A DNA stretch of 48,863 bases from Candidatus Woesearchaeota archaeon (GTDB taxonomy: Archaea > Nanobdellota > Nanobdellia > SCGC-AAA011-G17 > UBA489): assembly GCA_016845225.1 (NCBI GenBank), contig JAERTB010000011.1, forward strand, positions 1 through 48,863, read 5' to 3'. The notes below the pieces were generated by a model, which saw only the letters and a list, made by a program, of their open reading frames with translations, made no database searches and had not been told where the DNA came from. The position numbers and the translations under genes are program-made. Position 1 is the stretch's first letter; every line of letters begins with the position of its first letter. Below, piece after piece: positions 6,967 to 15,382 of the stretch.

Positions 6967-7908
6967 ATGCAAAAAGTAAAAGATTTCAAATGGACAAAGA
7001 ACAGCAAAACTGAAAATTTAGTAGATGCATTAGGAAACGTAGGATTCCAATCTATTGAGCTAAAGAAAGCCGTAGATAATGTAATCAAAATGAAAAAGAA
7101 CGGAGCTAAAATCTTTTTAACATTCACTTCAAATATGGTAACCTCTGGATTAAGAGGTTTTTTCGCACAATTAATTAGACTAGGAATACCAGATGTAATA
7201 GTTACTACTGTGGGTGGTTTAGAGGAAGACATCATGAAATCCCAAGGAACAGATTTCATTGTTGGCGATTTTAATTCTGATGATCTTGAATTAAATGAAA
7301 AAGGAATCAACAGAGTAGGAAATTTATACATTCCAAATGAATCATATATTAAATTTGAAGATTTAATGAAGCCCATGTTAACAGAAGTTTACAAGAAAAA
7401 ACAAAGAATTACAACTTCAGAATTATTAAACGAATTAGGTTCGCAACTAAAAGATGAAAATTCAATACTTTATCAGGCACATAAAAACAAAGTTCCAATT
7501 TTTTGTCCAGCAATAACTGATGGTTCAATGGGATTTCAACTTTACATGTTTCAACAAGACAATCCAGATTTCATAGTTGATGTAGTAAAAGATTTTTCAA
7601 ACATTCTATTCAGTGTTTCTCAAGATGATAAAAAAGGAATTATCTCTTTAGGAGGAAGTATTTCAAAACATCATGCAATTTTAGCAGGAGTTTTAAATGG
7701 TGGAATGGATTATGCAATTTATATGACAACAGCAAGACCCACATCAGGTAGCATGAGTGGGGCAACAACAAATGAGGCAAAATCATGGGGTAAAGTAAAA
7801 GATGATTCAGACGTAGTTACAGTCGTTGGAGACGTTACAATCAACTTTCCTTTAATGATGACTGCAGCACTAGAAAAACTATCTAGAGAGGGATTAATCA
7901 ATGAGTAG
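6967..7908 (+). CDS. dys: Deoxyhypusine synthase
   Basis: A 313-aa enzyme that transfers the aminobutyl group of spermidine to a lysine of aIF5A, the first step to hypusine. The catalytic-lysine segment is GGSISKHHA (Lys near residue 234), followed by GGMDYAIYMTTA, GATTNEAKSWGK and a C-terminal VTINFPLMM, all typical of the family. Length is normal for the archaeal form. A CGGAG sits 9 nt before the ATG, after a 180-bp upstream gap with TATA candidates near 6838 and 6921. The gene overlaps the next one (PLP decarboxylase) by 8 nt and is followed by an ureohydrolase, so the operon joins hypusine formation with putrescine supply. Confidence 0.93.
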   Translation: MQKVKDFKWTKNSKTENLVDALGNVGFQSIELKKAVDNVIKMKKNGAKIFLTFTSNMVTSGLRGFFAQLIRLGIPDVIVTTVGGLEEDIMKSQGTDFIVGDFNSDDLELNEKGINRVGNLYIPNESYIKFEDLMKPMLTEVYKKKQRITTSELLNELGSQLKDENSILYQAHKNKVPIFCPAITDGSMGFQLYMFQQDNPDFIVDVVKDFSNILFSVSQDDKKGIISLGGSISKHHAILAGVLNGGMDYAIYMTTARPTSGSMSGATTNEAKSWGKVKDDSDVVTVVGDVTINFPLMMTAALEKLSREGLINE

Positions 7909-8929
7909 GGCCAAATTTATCTTAAACAAGAGTAAAGTAATTGAACAGTTAAACAAAACTTACGAACTTGCGGACGAAGTCTCATACAGTTTGAAAACAA
8001 ACTATGAAGTTGGAAAAATATTAGAAAAAGAATCTAAGTGCCAATTTAGTGTACATTCACTAAAAGCATCACAAGAAGTAGAATCTTCAGAAAGAATTTG
8101 GTTTTTTGCTCAAGCATGGAATAAAGAAGAATTAAAAAATTTACTAAAAAGAGGTATAACTTCATTTGTAGTAGATAATGAAAAAGATTTACAAGTTTTA
8201 TTAGAAAACACTACAGAAAAAGTAAACTTACTTCTAAGAATGAAATTACAAGAAAATACTGTTCACACAGGAAAACATTTTGTATTTGGATTTTCTTCAA
8301 AAAGAACAAATGAATTAATTGAAGAACTATCAACTCATAAAAAAATAAATAAGATTGGAATTCATTTTCACAGAAAAACACAAAATGTAAGTGAATGGGA
8401 AATAAAAGAAGAACTACAAGATTCATTAACCAAAGAAACTCTAGAAAAGATAAGTTTCGTAAACATTGGAGGGGGGCTTCCAAGCATTTACAAAAATTAT
8501 AAATTAGAAGCATTAGATTCAATTTTCACAAAAATTAAAGAAGTAAGAGACTGGCTTAATCAAAACCAAGTAAAAATGATTATTGAACCGGGCAGATTCA
8601 TTGCTGCACCTTCAATAAAGTTAGAAACTACTGTAAAAAACATTTACAATGGAAACATTATTGTTAATGCATCAGTATACAATTCTGCAATGGACACATT
8701 CATAGCAAATATCAGATTAAACATAGCGGGAGAAACCACAGCAGAAGAAGGAAGGCCATTTACAATTAAGGGAATAACTCCAGATTCTTTAGATATTTTT
8801 AGATATAGAGTGTTTTTATCAAAAAAACCAAAGATTGGAGAACAAATAACCTTCCTAAATGCAGGAGCATATAACTTTTCAACAGATTTTTGCAAATTAC
8901 CAAAAATACCTACAGAGGTTGTAGAATGA
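7901..8929 (+). CDS. Fold-III PLP-dependent amino acid/polyamine decarboxylase
   Basis: A 342-aa enzyme of the ornithine/arginine/carboxynorspermidine decarboxylase family. The PLP lysine is K32 in VSYSLKTN; HFHRKT stands at the HFH site of carboxynorspermidine-type enzymes; VNIGGGLPS and IIEPGRFIAAPS form the phosphate-binding region. The C-terminal site reads GITPDSLD where relatives have a catalytic Cys (CDGLD or CESSD), so the usual proton-donor Cys is replaced by Pro. It is short for the family. The gene lies between deoxyhypusine synthase and an agmatinase/arginase, overlapping both (8 nt and 4 nt). With an agmatinase it would act on arginine; with an arginase, on ornithine. Either way the product path leads to putrescine. 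Confidence 0.85.
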   Translation: MSRAKFILNKSKVIEQLNKTYELADEVSYSLKTNYEVGKILEKESKCQFSVHSLKASQEVESSERIWFFAQAWNKEELKNLLKRGITSFVVDNEKDLQVLLENTTEKVNLLLRMKLQENTVHTGKHFVFGFSSKRTNELIEELSTHKKINKIGIHFHRKTQNVSEWEIKEELQDSLTKETLEKISFVNIGGGLPSIYKNYKLEALDSIFTKIKEVRDWLNQNQVKMIIEPGRFIAAPSIKLETTVKNIYNGNIIVNASVYNSAMDTFIANIRLNIAGETTAEEGRPFTIKGITPDSLDIFRYRVFLSKKPKIGEQITFLNAGAYNFSTDFCKLPKIPTEVVE

Positions 8930-9765
8930 ATTGGATGCACTTACCAGAAGAATACAGTAAAGAAGACTCTTTCTTTAAAATATTGCCAATAAGTTACGAA
9001 CAATCCACTACTTACGGAGACGGAGCTTCAAAAGGTCCAGAAGAAATAATTCAAGCATCAAAACACTTAGAATATTATGAAGATCAATTTAACAATGAAC
9101 CTTTTACAAAAGGAATAAAACTTTTACCGCAATTAAAACTTAATTCAACACCAGAAGAAATGGTTAAACAAGTATCAGAAATTGTTGCAAATCAAAAAGG
9201 ATTTTTAATTTCATTGGGGGGAGACCATGCTGTAACAATTGGGGCAGTTAAAGGGTTTAAAGAAGATTTTTCAGTAATAGTTTTTGACGCACATTCAGAT
9301 TTTAGACAAGAATGGAATGGTTCAGAATTAAACCATGCATGCGTTTCTAAACAAATTTCAAAAAATCATGATTTAGCATTAATTGGAATCCGTTCGCAAG
9401 ATATTGAAGAACACAATGAAATAAAAAATAATCCAAAGATTCACCAGCTAAATGCCTATAATTTTTCATTAGAGAAACTAAAAGAAATACTTCCGAAATT
9501 AAAAGAAAAAGTTTACATTTCTATTGATGTAGATGTGTTTGATCCTTCTTTCTTAAAAAATACGGGAACACCTGAACCTGGAGGTCTTCAATGGAATCAA
9601 TTAATTAATTCATTAGAAGAGATATTTAAACAAAAACAAGTAATTGGGGCAGATATAGTTGAATTTGCACCAAAAGAAAACTTTAGAACAGAGGCTTATT
9701 CATTAGCAAGACTAGTTTACAAGCTATTTTCACTCAAACTCAAAAATATCCTTAATAGGTCTTAA
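8926..9765 (+). CDS. speB: Ureohydrolase: agmatinase or arginase
   Basis: A 279-aa manganese-dependent ureohydrolase. Metal-binding motifs are complete: SLGGDHAVT, VFDAHSDFR and SIDVDVFDPSF, with the substrate region TPEPGG after the last. The family splits agmatine into putrescine and urea, or arginine into ornithine and urea; sequence alone does not settle which. The ATG at 8926 overlaps the decarboxylase stop (ATGA), so it is preferred over an upstream in-frame ATG at 8890. As third gene of the dys operon it supplies putrescine or ornithine for spermidine, the substrate of deoxyhypusine synthase. Its 3' end overlaps the convergent 152-aa gene by 36 nt. Confidence 0.9.
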   Translation: MNWMHLPEEYSKEDSFFKILPISYEQSTTYGDGASKGPEEIIQASKHLEYYEDQFNNEPFTKGIKLLPQLKLNSTPEEMVKQVSEIVANQKGFLISLGGDHAVTIGAVKGFKEDFSVIVFDAHSDFRQEWNGSELNHACVSKQISKNHDLALIGIRSQDIEEHNEIKNNPKIHQLNAYNFSLEKLKEILPKLKEKVYISIDVDVFDPSFLKNTGTPEPGGLQWNQLINSLEEIFKQKQVIGADIVEFAPKENFRTEAYSLARLVYKLFSLKLKNILNRS

Positions 9766-10188
9766 TATTTTATTATTTGCAGTGGTTAGATATTTTCCTT
9801 CCTTTAACAACCACAACCTAGTTCCAATCAAGTCTTCAATACTATCTACATTTTGCATGGTACGATAATTAGTAGCTTCATCTTTCATAAATTCTTCAAT
9901 AGAAATGCCATATCTCCCATCAATCAATTGAAAAATATCATCTTCAAAGTTCTTACTAAATTCCACTTCTTTAGGAATATAACCAATCACATTGTACCAT
10001 TTTTCTTCAAAGTTCCTTCCATTATGGAATCTTCTCCAATGATTGTGGTAAATATCCTTTGGCTTATACCTGTTTGATCCCAGTTTCAATGGAATCTTAA
10101 ACACTTCGTATTCTGTAGGTGCTTCACAAAACTCCATATAATACTTCTCATCTCTATCTGTAATTAATCCATATCTCTTAAAACTCAT
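9730..10188 (-). CDS. Hypothetical protein
   Basis: A 152-aa soluble protein with many aromatic and charged residues. I recognise no family. No signal peptide, membrane helix or cysteine pattern is visible; a HNHWRRFHNGRNF segment near residue 45 is rich in His and Arg. It stands alone, convergent with the polyamine operon (36-nt 3' overlap) and downstream of the KAS III gene on the same strand. The overlap with speB is unusual but the frame stays open and codon use looks normal. Confidence 0.6.
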   Translation of the reverse strand: MSFKRYGLITDRDEKYYMEFCEAPTEYEVFKIPLKLGSNRYKPKDIYHNHWRRFHNGRNFEEKWYNVIGYIPKEVEFSKNFEDDIFQLIDGRYGISIEEFMKDEATNYRTMQNVDSIEDLIGTRLWLLKEGKYLTTANNKILRPIKDIFEFE

Positions 10189-10238
10189 TTAATATAAAAT
10201 AGGAAAGATAGTTTAAATTTATTATTGTTTAGAAATAA

Positions 10239-11327
10239 TTAGTTTGAGTAATCTAAAGCAAAAGCACTAGTAACCAATCCAGATCCAAAAGAAACAACAA
10301 TTACTTTAGAATCTTTCTTCAATCTATTTTCCTTCATAGCCTCACTCAATGCAACCGCACAAGTAGCAGAAGACATATTTCCATATTTTTCAATATTATT
10401 ATAAACTTTTTCCCATGGAAGTTTAGTTGTTCTTGCAACAGCTTGAAGAATTCTAATATTTGCTTGATGAGGAATAACTAAATCAATATCATCATTAGTC
10501 CACCCAGTTTTTTCTTTCAAATAACTAACTGCATCAGCCATATTTTTCACAGCGTATTTCATCACCTTATTTCCTTCAGGCATCATTAATTCATTATATT
10601 CGCTTCTAAAAATTAAATTATTTCTCCCCTCAGTTGTTTCACTTCCCATATATGTAGCTTTAATTTTTCCTTCTAAACCTTCAAAATTATTAGAATTTTT
10701 CCCAATAATCACAGCACCAGCCCCATCTCCAAACAAAGGAGAATTAATATCGTTCTTTGCAATTAGTGGACTTAATTTTTCAACAGCAACTACTGCCAGA
10801 GGCCCATCCACAGCACCAGATTCGATTAAAGAACTAGCAACAGAAATCGCAGCAGGATAGCCTGCACATGCAGCCCCAATATCTAATGCATAAAATCGTT
10901 TATTTCCATTAATAATTCCAAGTCTTTCTTGAATTTCACAAGATGTTGAAGGAAATCCTCTTTCAGAGGTTACAGTGGCAGTTATAATTCCTTCCAAATT
11001 ATCTAAAGCTATTCCAGAATCCTCAAGAGCTTGTGCTACTGCTTTGGCCCCCATGTAGTCTACAGTTTCAACTACATTACCATACCTTCTTTCTCTTATT
11101 CCCATAAGCTTGACTATTTTCTCATTACTACTAATAATCTTATTTTCTTCTGTAGGTTCATTCATTTTTCCATCATAGCCATATTTATGAACTCTTAATC
11201 CTTCAAATCTAGAATTATCAATTACTTCTTTTGGAACATAGTGTCCATACCCTTTTAATGAAGTTAAAACCTTAAAACCTTTGACAGGCGGAAAAATATA
11301 TTCAGTAGATTTAGTCTTTTCAACCAT
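10239..11327 (-). CDS. 3-oxoacyl-ACP synthase III-like thiolase-fold enzyme (FabH-like)
   Basis: A 362-aa condensing enzyme with a complete Cys-His-Asn triad: C154 in GAACAGY, H287 in IPHQANIR and N317 in YGNMSSAT. The PHQAN motif and the GDGAGA loop are those of FabH (KAS III), not of archaeal HMG-CoA synthase. An insert of about 30 residues near 40-70 makes it longer than bacterial FabH (about 317 aa). FabH joins an acyl-CoA to malonyl-ACP. No acyl carrier protein or other fatty-acid gene is nearby, so the substrate is open; a role in mevalonate or secondary lipid synthesis is possible. It is divergent from the sulfur-carrier gene with one shared TATA element. Confidence 0.85.
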   Translation of the reverse strand: MVEKTKSTEYIFPPVKGFKVLTSLKGYGHYVPKEVIDNSRFEGLRVHKYGYDGKMNEPTEENKIISSNEKIVKLMGIRERRYGNVVETVDYMGAKAVAQALEDSGIALDNLEGIITATVTSERGFPSTSCEIQERLGIINGNKRFYALDIGAACAGYPAAISVASSLIESGAVDGPLAVVAVEKLSPLIAKNDINSPLFGDGAGAVIIGKNSNNFEGLEGKIKATYMGSETTEGRNNLIFRSEYNELMMPEGNKVMKYAVKNMADAVSYLKEKTGWTNDDIDLVIPHQANIRILQAVARTTKLPWEKVYNNIEKYGNMSSATCAVALSEAMKENRLKKDSKVIVVSFGSGLVTSAFALDYSN

Positions 11328-11347
11328 ATTCTAAATTAAAGCAATAA

Positions 11348-11359
11348 GTTTATAATATT
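11348..11359. promoter_or_regulatory. Shared TATA element between KAS III and sulfur-carrier genes
   Basis: GTTTATAATATT lies in a 51-bp divergent gap, about 21-32 nt from both start codons (11327 minus, 11379 plus). It is the only good TATA in the gap, and both genes would be leaderless. Confidence 0.45.
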
Positions 11360-11378
11360 ATCTAGAGACTTCAAAATA

Positions 11379-11588
11379 ATGGTTAAAATCAATGTTTACA
11401 TAGAACGAGATGATGAAACAAAGCAAGTAGATATTTCTAAAAAAACCACAATAAAAGATATGCTAAATCAGTTAAACATTAATCCAGTCACAGTAATTGT
11501 AACTAAAAACAATGAATTATGTGATGAATCAGAAGAGATTAACTCAAAAGACAAATTAAAGATTATTTCAGTAGTTTCTGGCGGATAA
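11379..11588 (+). CDS. Ubiquitin-like sulfur carrier (TtuB/SAMP/ThiS type)
   Basis: A 69-aa beta-grasp protein ending in VVSGG. The terminal Gly-Gly is the thiocarboxylate site of MoaD/ThiS/SAMP carriers. It is followed after one base by a TtuA-like thiolase, so the most likely job is to carry sulfur for 2-thiouridine in tRNA. In archaea the same class can also be conjugated to proteins. No E1-like activating enzyme gene is in the window; it must be encoded elsewhere. Confidence 0.85.
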   Translation: MVKINVYIERDDETKQVDISKKTTIKDMLNQLNINPVTVIVTKNNELCDESEEINSKDKLKIISVVSGG

Positions 11589-11589
11589 A

Positions 11590-12489
11590 ATGAAAAAAAT
11601 AATTTACAGCGATCAAAGTGGAAAGAGTTATACTAAATCTGAATTTATTAGATATTTTGAAGCAAAAGTTTTCAGAACTATAAGAAAATATAATATGTTT
11701 GAAAAAGGAGATAAAATAGTTGTCGCAATGTCAGGAGGTAAAGATTCAGTAGCAACCGCACATATTCTTAACCAAATTATCTCAAAAAGAGGAGAACAAC
11801 TAGAAGCATTACTAATTGATGAAGGGATACCGGGTTACAGAGATATCACAATTAAAGATGCTAAAAAGTTCTGTAAAGATGAAGGAATTAAATTAACAAT
11901 TGCAAGTCCAAAAAAAGAATTTAAATTTACTTTAACTCAGGCACTAAAAAAATTACCAAAAAATCCATGTAATATGTGTGGAACACTTAGAAGATATCTT
12001 CTAAATTTATATGCTAAAAAATTAAAAGCAACGAAAGTAGCAACAGGCCACAACATAGATGACGAAGCACAGACAATTCTAATGAATCAATATAAGGGAA
12101 ATGTCCAATTATCCGCTAAATTAGGCCCAGTAACTGGCGTAACAGAACATAAAAAATTCATAAGAAGAATCAAACCACTTTATTTCATGACTGAAAAAGA
12201 AGTTGCAATTTACACCACACTAAAAGGATTCCAAGTAATTTATACTGAGTGTCCTAAAGCAAGAGATTCATTTAGATCAATAGTAAGAGACCAAATAAAT
12301 GATTTAGAGAATAATTATCCAGGCATAAAAAATGGTATAATCAACTCCTTCTTAGAAATGCTACCAAAATTAAGAAAAGAATTAGCTCCAAAAAGCAAGA
12401 TCAAAGAATGCGAATCTTGTCAAGAACTCTCTGCTAAGAAAATTTGTAGCATGTGCGAATTATTAGACGAATATAAAAAAGCCAAATAA
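11590..12489 (+). CDS. TtuA-like tRNA 2-thiolation enzyme (PP-loop, N-terminal zinc finger lost)
   Basis: A 299-aa ATP-pyrophosphatase. The PP-loop is SGGKDS at residues 48-53; the catalytic/Fe-S cysteines are C127 and C130 (NPCNMCGTLRRY) and C221 (YTECPKARDS), which match the TtuA/Ncs6 cluster ligands. A C-terminal zinc site is present (C274, C277, C286, C289). The N-terminal zinc finger that TtuA proteins normally carry is gone: the first 20 residues contain no cysteine. TtuA adds sulfur to U54 and Ncs6 to U34 of tRNA; I cannot decide between them. The gene follows the sulfur carrier by one base, as in a TtuB-TtuA pair. Confidence 0.87.
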   Translation: MKKIIYSDQSGKSYTKSEFIRYFEAKVFRTIRKYNMFEKGDKIVVAMSGGKDSVATAHILNQIISKRGEQLEALLIDEGIPGYRDITIKDAKKFCKDEGIKLTIASPKKEFKFTLTQALKKLPKNPCNMCGTLRRYLLNLYAKKLKATKVATGHNIDDEAQTILMNQYKGNVQLSAKLGPVTGVTEHKKFIRRIKPLYFMTEKEVAIYTTLKGFQVIYTECPKARDSFRSIVRDQINDLENNYPGIKNGIINSFLEMLPKLRKELAPKSKIKECESCQELSAKKICSMCELLDEYKKAK

Positions 12490-12525
12490 TAACATTTAAA
12501 ACCTATTAAAATTCAAAATTTCACC

Positions 12526-12900
12526 ATGAAATTAGAAAATTTATTGGATAGAAAAGCAGAATTATCTAAATATTATGAATTGGGTTTAAAATTTGAAGAT
12601 CATGAAAGAGAGCCATTAAATTCCCTTATTAAAGATTTTAACAAATCAATTAAAGAAGAAATAAACGTAATTGAATTATATGAACAAACAGTAAATGATA
12701 ATCGCGAATTGATATCACTATTAGAAAGACAACATCAAACATTAAGAGATTTAGATTATATTTCTGAAAATTTAGGCTATATTCATACAAAAGAAAGGAA
12801 TATTGAAAATAGATTAAGAGAAGTATTACGTCCAAAATCAGACACACATAGGTTAATGTTTGATTTCTATGACAAACTAAGTGAAAAATATAAAGATTAA
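12526..12900 (+). CDS. Hypothetical helical protein
   Basis: A 124-aa protein of mostly charged helices with heptad-like leucine spacing through the middle, so coiled coil is likely. No cysteine, no membrane segment and no family I recognise. The stop codon is separated by one base from the start of the following methyltransferase, so the two are co-transcribed. A TATA-like CATTTAAAACC lies about 30 nt before the ATG, and the gene is probably leaderless. Confidence 0.6.
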   Translation: MKLENLLDRKAELSKYYELGLKFEDHEREPLNSLIKDFNKSIKEEINVIELYEQTVNDNRELISLLERQHQTLRDLDYISENLGYIHTKERNIENRLREVLRPKSDTHRLMFDFYDKLSEKYKD

Positions 12901-12901
12901 A

Positions 12902-13396
12902 ATGGATGACTATTACAACGAAATCGCATTAACATATAATGAACTTCATGGCGAAGAACAAAAGAAAAAAGCAAACATAATTCTAAAAGAAATTTTAAAA
13001 CAAAAAAAATCTGGGATGTTACTAGATATTGGTGGGGGAACAGGAATTGCGACAGAATTATTCATTGACTCTTATGATTGCATTCTTATTGATCCTTCAG
13101 AAAGACTTCTTGATGTAGGTTCATATAAAATGGAAAAAATACTTGCAGAAGCAGAACAATTACCCTTTGCAGAGAGCAAATTTGATATTATTATCTCATT
13201 AACTGCGTTACACCACACAAAATTAGAAAAAGCACTGTCTGAATTAAAAAGAGTTGCAAAACCAGATGCATTAGTTGCAATCTCTTTTCTAAAAAAATCT
13301 GAAAAACTAGAAAAATTCAGAGAATTATTCAAAAAAGATTTTCCAAATTCAAGAGAAATAGAAGAAGACAAAGATATTATTTTCTTTAATTTCTAA
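12902..13396 (+). CDS. Class I SAM-dependent methyltransferase (type 11)
   Basis: A 164-aa methyltransferase. Motif I is LLDIGGGTGIATELF, the acidic strand-2 end is CILIDPSERLL, and ISLTALHHT is the post-II motif of UbiE/type-11 enzymes. It is short and has few C-terminal elements, so substrate cannot be guessed. The ATG at 12902 is preferred to an upstream in-frame ATG at 12881, which lies inside the previous gene; the 1-base gap to the previous stop supports this. Confidence 0.78.
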   Translation: MDDYYNEIALTYNELHGEEQKKKANIILKEILKQKKSGMLLDIGGGTGIATELFIDSYDCILIDPSERLLDVGSYKMEKILAEAEQLPFAESKFDIIISLTALHHTKLEKALSELKRVAKPDALVAISFLKKSEKLEKFRELFKKDFPNSREIEEDKDIIFFNF

Positions 13397-13441
13397 TAAC
13401 ATTTATATAGTAAAATCAATTAAAAATTATCATGGGCGTGA

Positions 13442-13537
13442 TTATTCGGTATCTTCTAAGCAGTCTTCATCACTAATTTCAGATGAATCACCTTTGAAAT
13501 TCCTTAACCATCTTGGTACAATATTTTCGTTAGGCAT
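13442..13537 (-). CDS. Possible 31-aa acidic protein
   Basis: A small open frame in the 197-bp gap before the ABC exporter: it begins MPNENIVPRWLRNFKG and ends in an acidic tail with one Cys. The composition looks protein-like, and a TATA-like ACTTTTAAGTATT lies about 25-35 nt upstream on the minus strand. No ribosome binding site and no recognised relative. It may be real or chance. Confidence 0.35.
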   Translation of the reverse strand: MPNENIVPRWLRNFKGDSSEISDEDCLEDTE

Positions 13538-13538
13538 A

Positions 13539-13551
13539 CGGAAACTTTCCG
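13539..13551. promoter_or_regulatory. Palindrome CGGAAACTTTCCG, candidate operator at the ABC exporter promoter
   Basis: A perfect 6-1-6 inverted repeat, GC-rich for this genome, just upstream of a TATA element (TACTTAAAAGT, around 13560-13570) that precedes the ABC exporter ATG by about 24-34 nt. The position upstream of TATA would suit an activator or a repressor that also covers the small minus-strand frame. Confidence 0.4.
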
Positions 13552-13593
13552 GACTACAATACTTAAAAGTATGCAATATACAATATATACAAC

Positions 13594-15378
13594 ATGAAAA
13601 GATACACTAAAGAAGAAATTGATTTTAAGTACAATCTTAAGATTTATTGGAACATTCTAAAAAAACATAAACTTACTATGTTTGTTTTATTACTTCTAGT
13701 TTTATTCGTTGAAGCTAGTCATACTCTAACAAAATTTCTTTTCAAAGTATTAGTAGATAAGGGAGAATTATTAGTTAAATCAGAAATAACAAGAGATTAT
13801 TTTGTAAGGATATTATTAATCTTATTAAGCGTATATCTACTTTTAATATTCTTAAGGTCCATCTCTAATTGGTGGGATCATTATCTTTTGGCAAAATTAG
13901 ATGGAGAATTAATTTATGACATTAAAAAGAAATATTTTAACCATTTAGTAAATCTTTCTCATAATTTTCATACATCAAACAAAACTGGTTCAATAATTGC
14001 GAGATTAACTCGTGGAGGTAGGGCAATTGAGTCTATGACAGACATAATTGTATTCAATTTTTCTCCACTAATTTTTCAAACATTGGTAGTCGGAGGTTCA
14101 TTATTTTATATCGGTTGGATTCCTGCAGTCTCAGCAATTTCCACCATAGTTCTCTTCATAGGATTCAGTCTATATCTTCAGTCTAAAACAAAAGACAAAA
14201 AGATGAATGCAAATAATCAAGACGATTTTGAAAAAGGAACAATTGCAGACATTTTCACAAATATAGACTCGATAAAGTATTTTGGAAAAGAAAAAGCAAT
14301 TATGAATAAGTTTGCAAAAATTTCCAAAGATACAAGGAGAAAAATGATTTTACACTGGAACAGTTATAATTGGTTATCTGCTGGACAAAGTTTTATTTTA
14401 GGATTAGGCTCATTAATCACTGTATTTTTCCCGATGGTTGAATTTGCTAATGGGGACCTCTCTTTAGGGCAAATTGTATTTGTTTGGACAATTTATGGAA
14501 ATTTAATAGGCCCTATGTTTTCATTTGTACATGGAATTAAAGGATATTACAAGATCATGGGAGATTTTGAATCATTATTTAGGTATGGTAAAGAAGAAAA
14601 TGAGATCAAAAACTCATCAACTGCTAAAAAATTAAAAATTAAACAAGGAACAATAAAATTTGAAGATTTATCATTTAGATACCATAAACGAAAGATATTT
14701 TCTAACTTCAATCTAGACATAAAGAAAAATGAAAAGGTTGCATTTGTAGGGCACTCTGGATGTGGTAAGTCTACATTAGTTAAACTTCTTTACAGACTAC
14801 ATAATTTAGAAAGAGGAAGAATATTAATTGATAATAAGGATATCAGAGACTTCAAACAAGATTCATTAAGATCAGAACTGAGCATTGTTCCACAAGAATG
14901 TGTTTTATTCGACGATACTATTTACAATAATATCAAGTTCTCAAATCCAAAAGCAACTAAGCAAGAAGTATGGAAGGCAATTAGATTTGCACAATTACAC
15001 AAGGTAATTCAAAGTTTCCCAGAAAAAGAAAAAACCATAGTGGGAGAACGGGGAGTTAAATTATCTGGCGGAGAAAAACAAAGAGTTTCAATAGCAAGAG
15101 CAGTATTAGCAAATAAGAAAATTTTAGTTTTGGATGAAGCAACCTCGGCCTTAGATTCAGAAACAGAACATGAAATCCAAAAAGATCTTGCAAAATTAAT
15201 GAAAGGGAGAACAAGTATCATCATAGCACATAGATTATCTACAATTATGCACTCAGACAAGATTGTTGTTATGAAAAAAGGAAAGATAGTGCAAATGGGT
15301 ACGCACAAACAATTAATCAAAAAACGAGGAGAATATAAGAAGCTATGGAACCTCCAAAAAGGTGGATATATTAAATAA
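13594..15378 (+). CDS. ABC exporter half-transporter (membrane domain fused to ATPase)
   Basis: A 594-aa type IV ABC exporter subunit. Residues about 20-320 are the six-helix membrane domain; about 350-590 are the ATPase with Walker A GHSGCGKST, Q-loop VPQEC, signature LSGGEKQR, Walker B ILVLDEATSALD and H-loop IIAHRLS. It should work as a homodimer that exports lipids, peptides or drugs; the substrate cannot be inferred. It is single, with no periplasmic binding protein, and converges on the secreted-protein gene with a 4-nt gap. A palindrome upstream of its TATA box suggests regulated expression. Confidence 0.93.
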   Translation: MKRYTKEEIDFKYNLKIYWNILKKHKLTMFVLLLLVLFVEASHTLTKFLFKVLVDKGELLVKSEITRDYFVRILLILLSVYLLLIFLRSISNWWDHYLLAKLDGELIYDIKKKYFNHLVNLSHNFHTSNKTGSIIARLTRGGRAIESMTDIIVFNFSPLIFQTLVVGGSLFYIGWIPAVSAISTIVLFIGFSLYLQSKTKDKKMNANNQDDFEKGTIADIFTNIDSIKYFGKEKAIMNKFAKISKDTRRKMILHWNSYNWLSAGQSFILGLGSLITVFFPMVEFANGDLSLGQIVFVWTIYGNLIGPMFSFVHGIKGYYKIMGDFESLFRYGKEENEIKNSSTAKKLKIKQGTIKFEDLSFRYHKRKIFSNFNLDIKKNEKVAFVGHSGCGKSTLVKLLYRLHNLERGRILIDNKDIRDFKQDSLRSELSIVPQECVLFDDTIYNNIKFSNPKATKQEVWKAIRFAQLHKVIQSFPEKEKTIVGERGVKLSGGEKQRVSIARAVLANKKILVLDEATSALDSETEHEIQKDLAKLMKGRTSIIIAHRLSTIMHSDKIVVMKKGKIVQMGTHKQLIKKRGEYKKLWNLQKGGYIK

Positions 15379-15382
15379 ATCT

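Noticed and set aside
15009-15320. Antisense 103-aa frame over the ABC ATPase
   Set aside because: Lies over the conserved Walker B and signature region of a certain gene.
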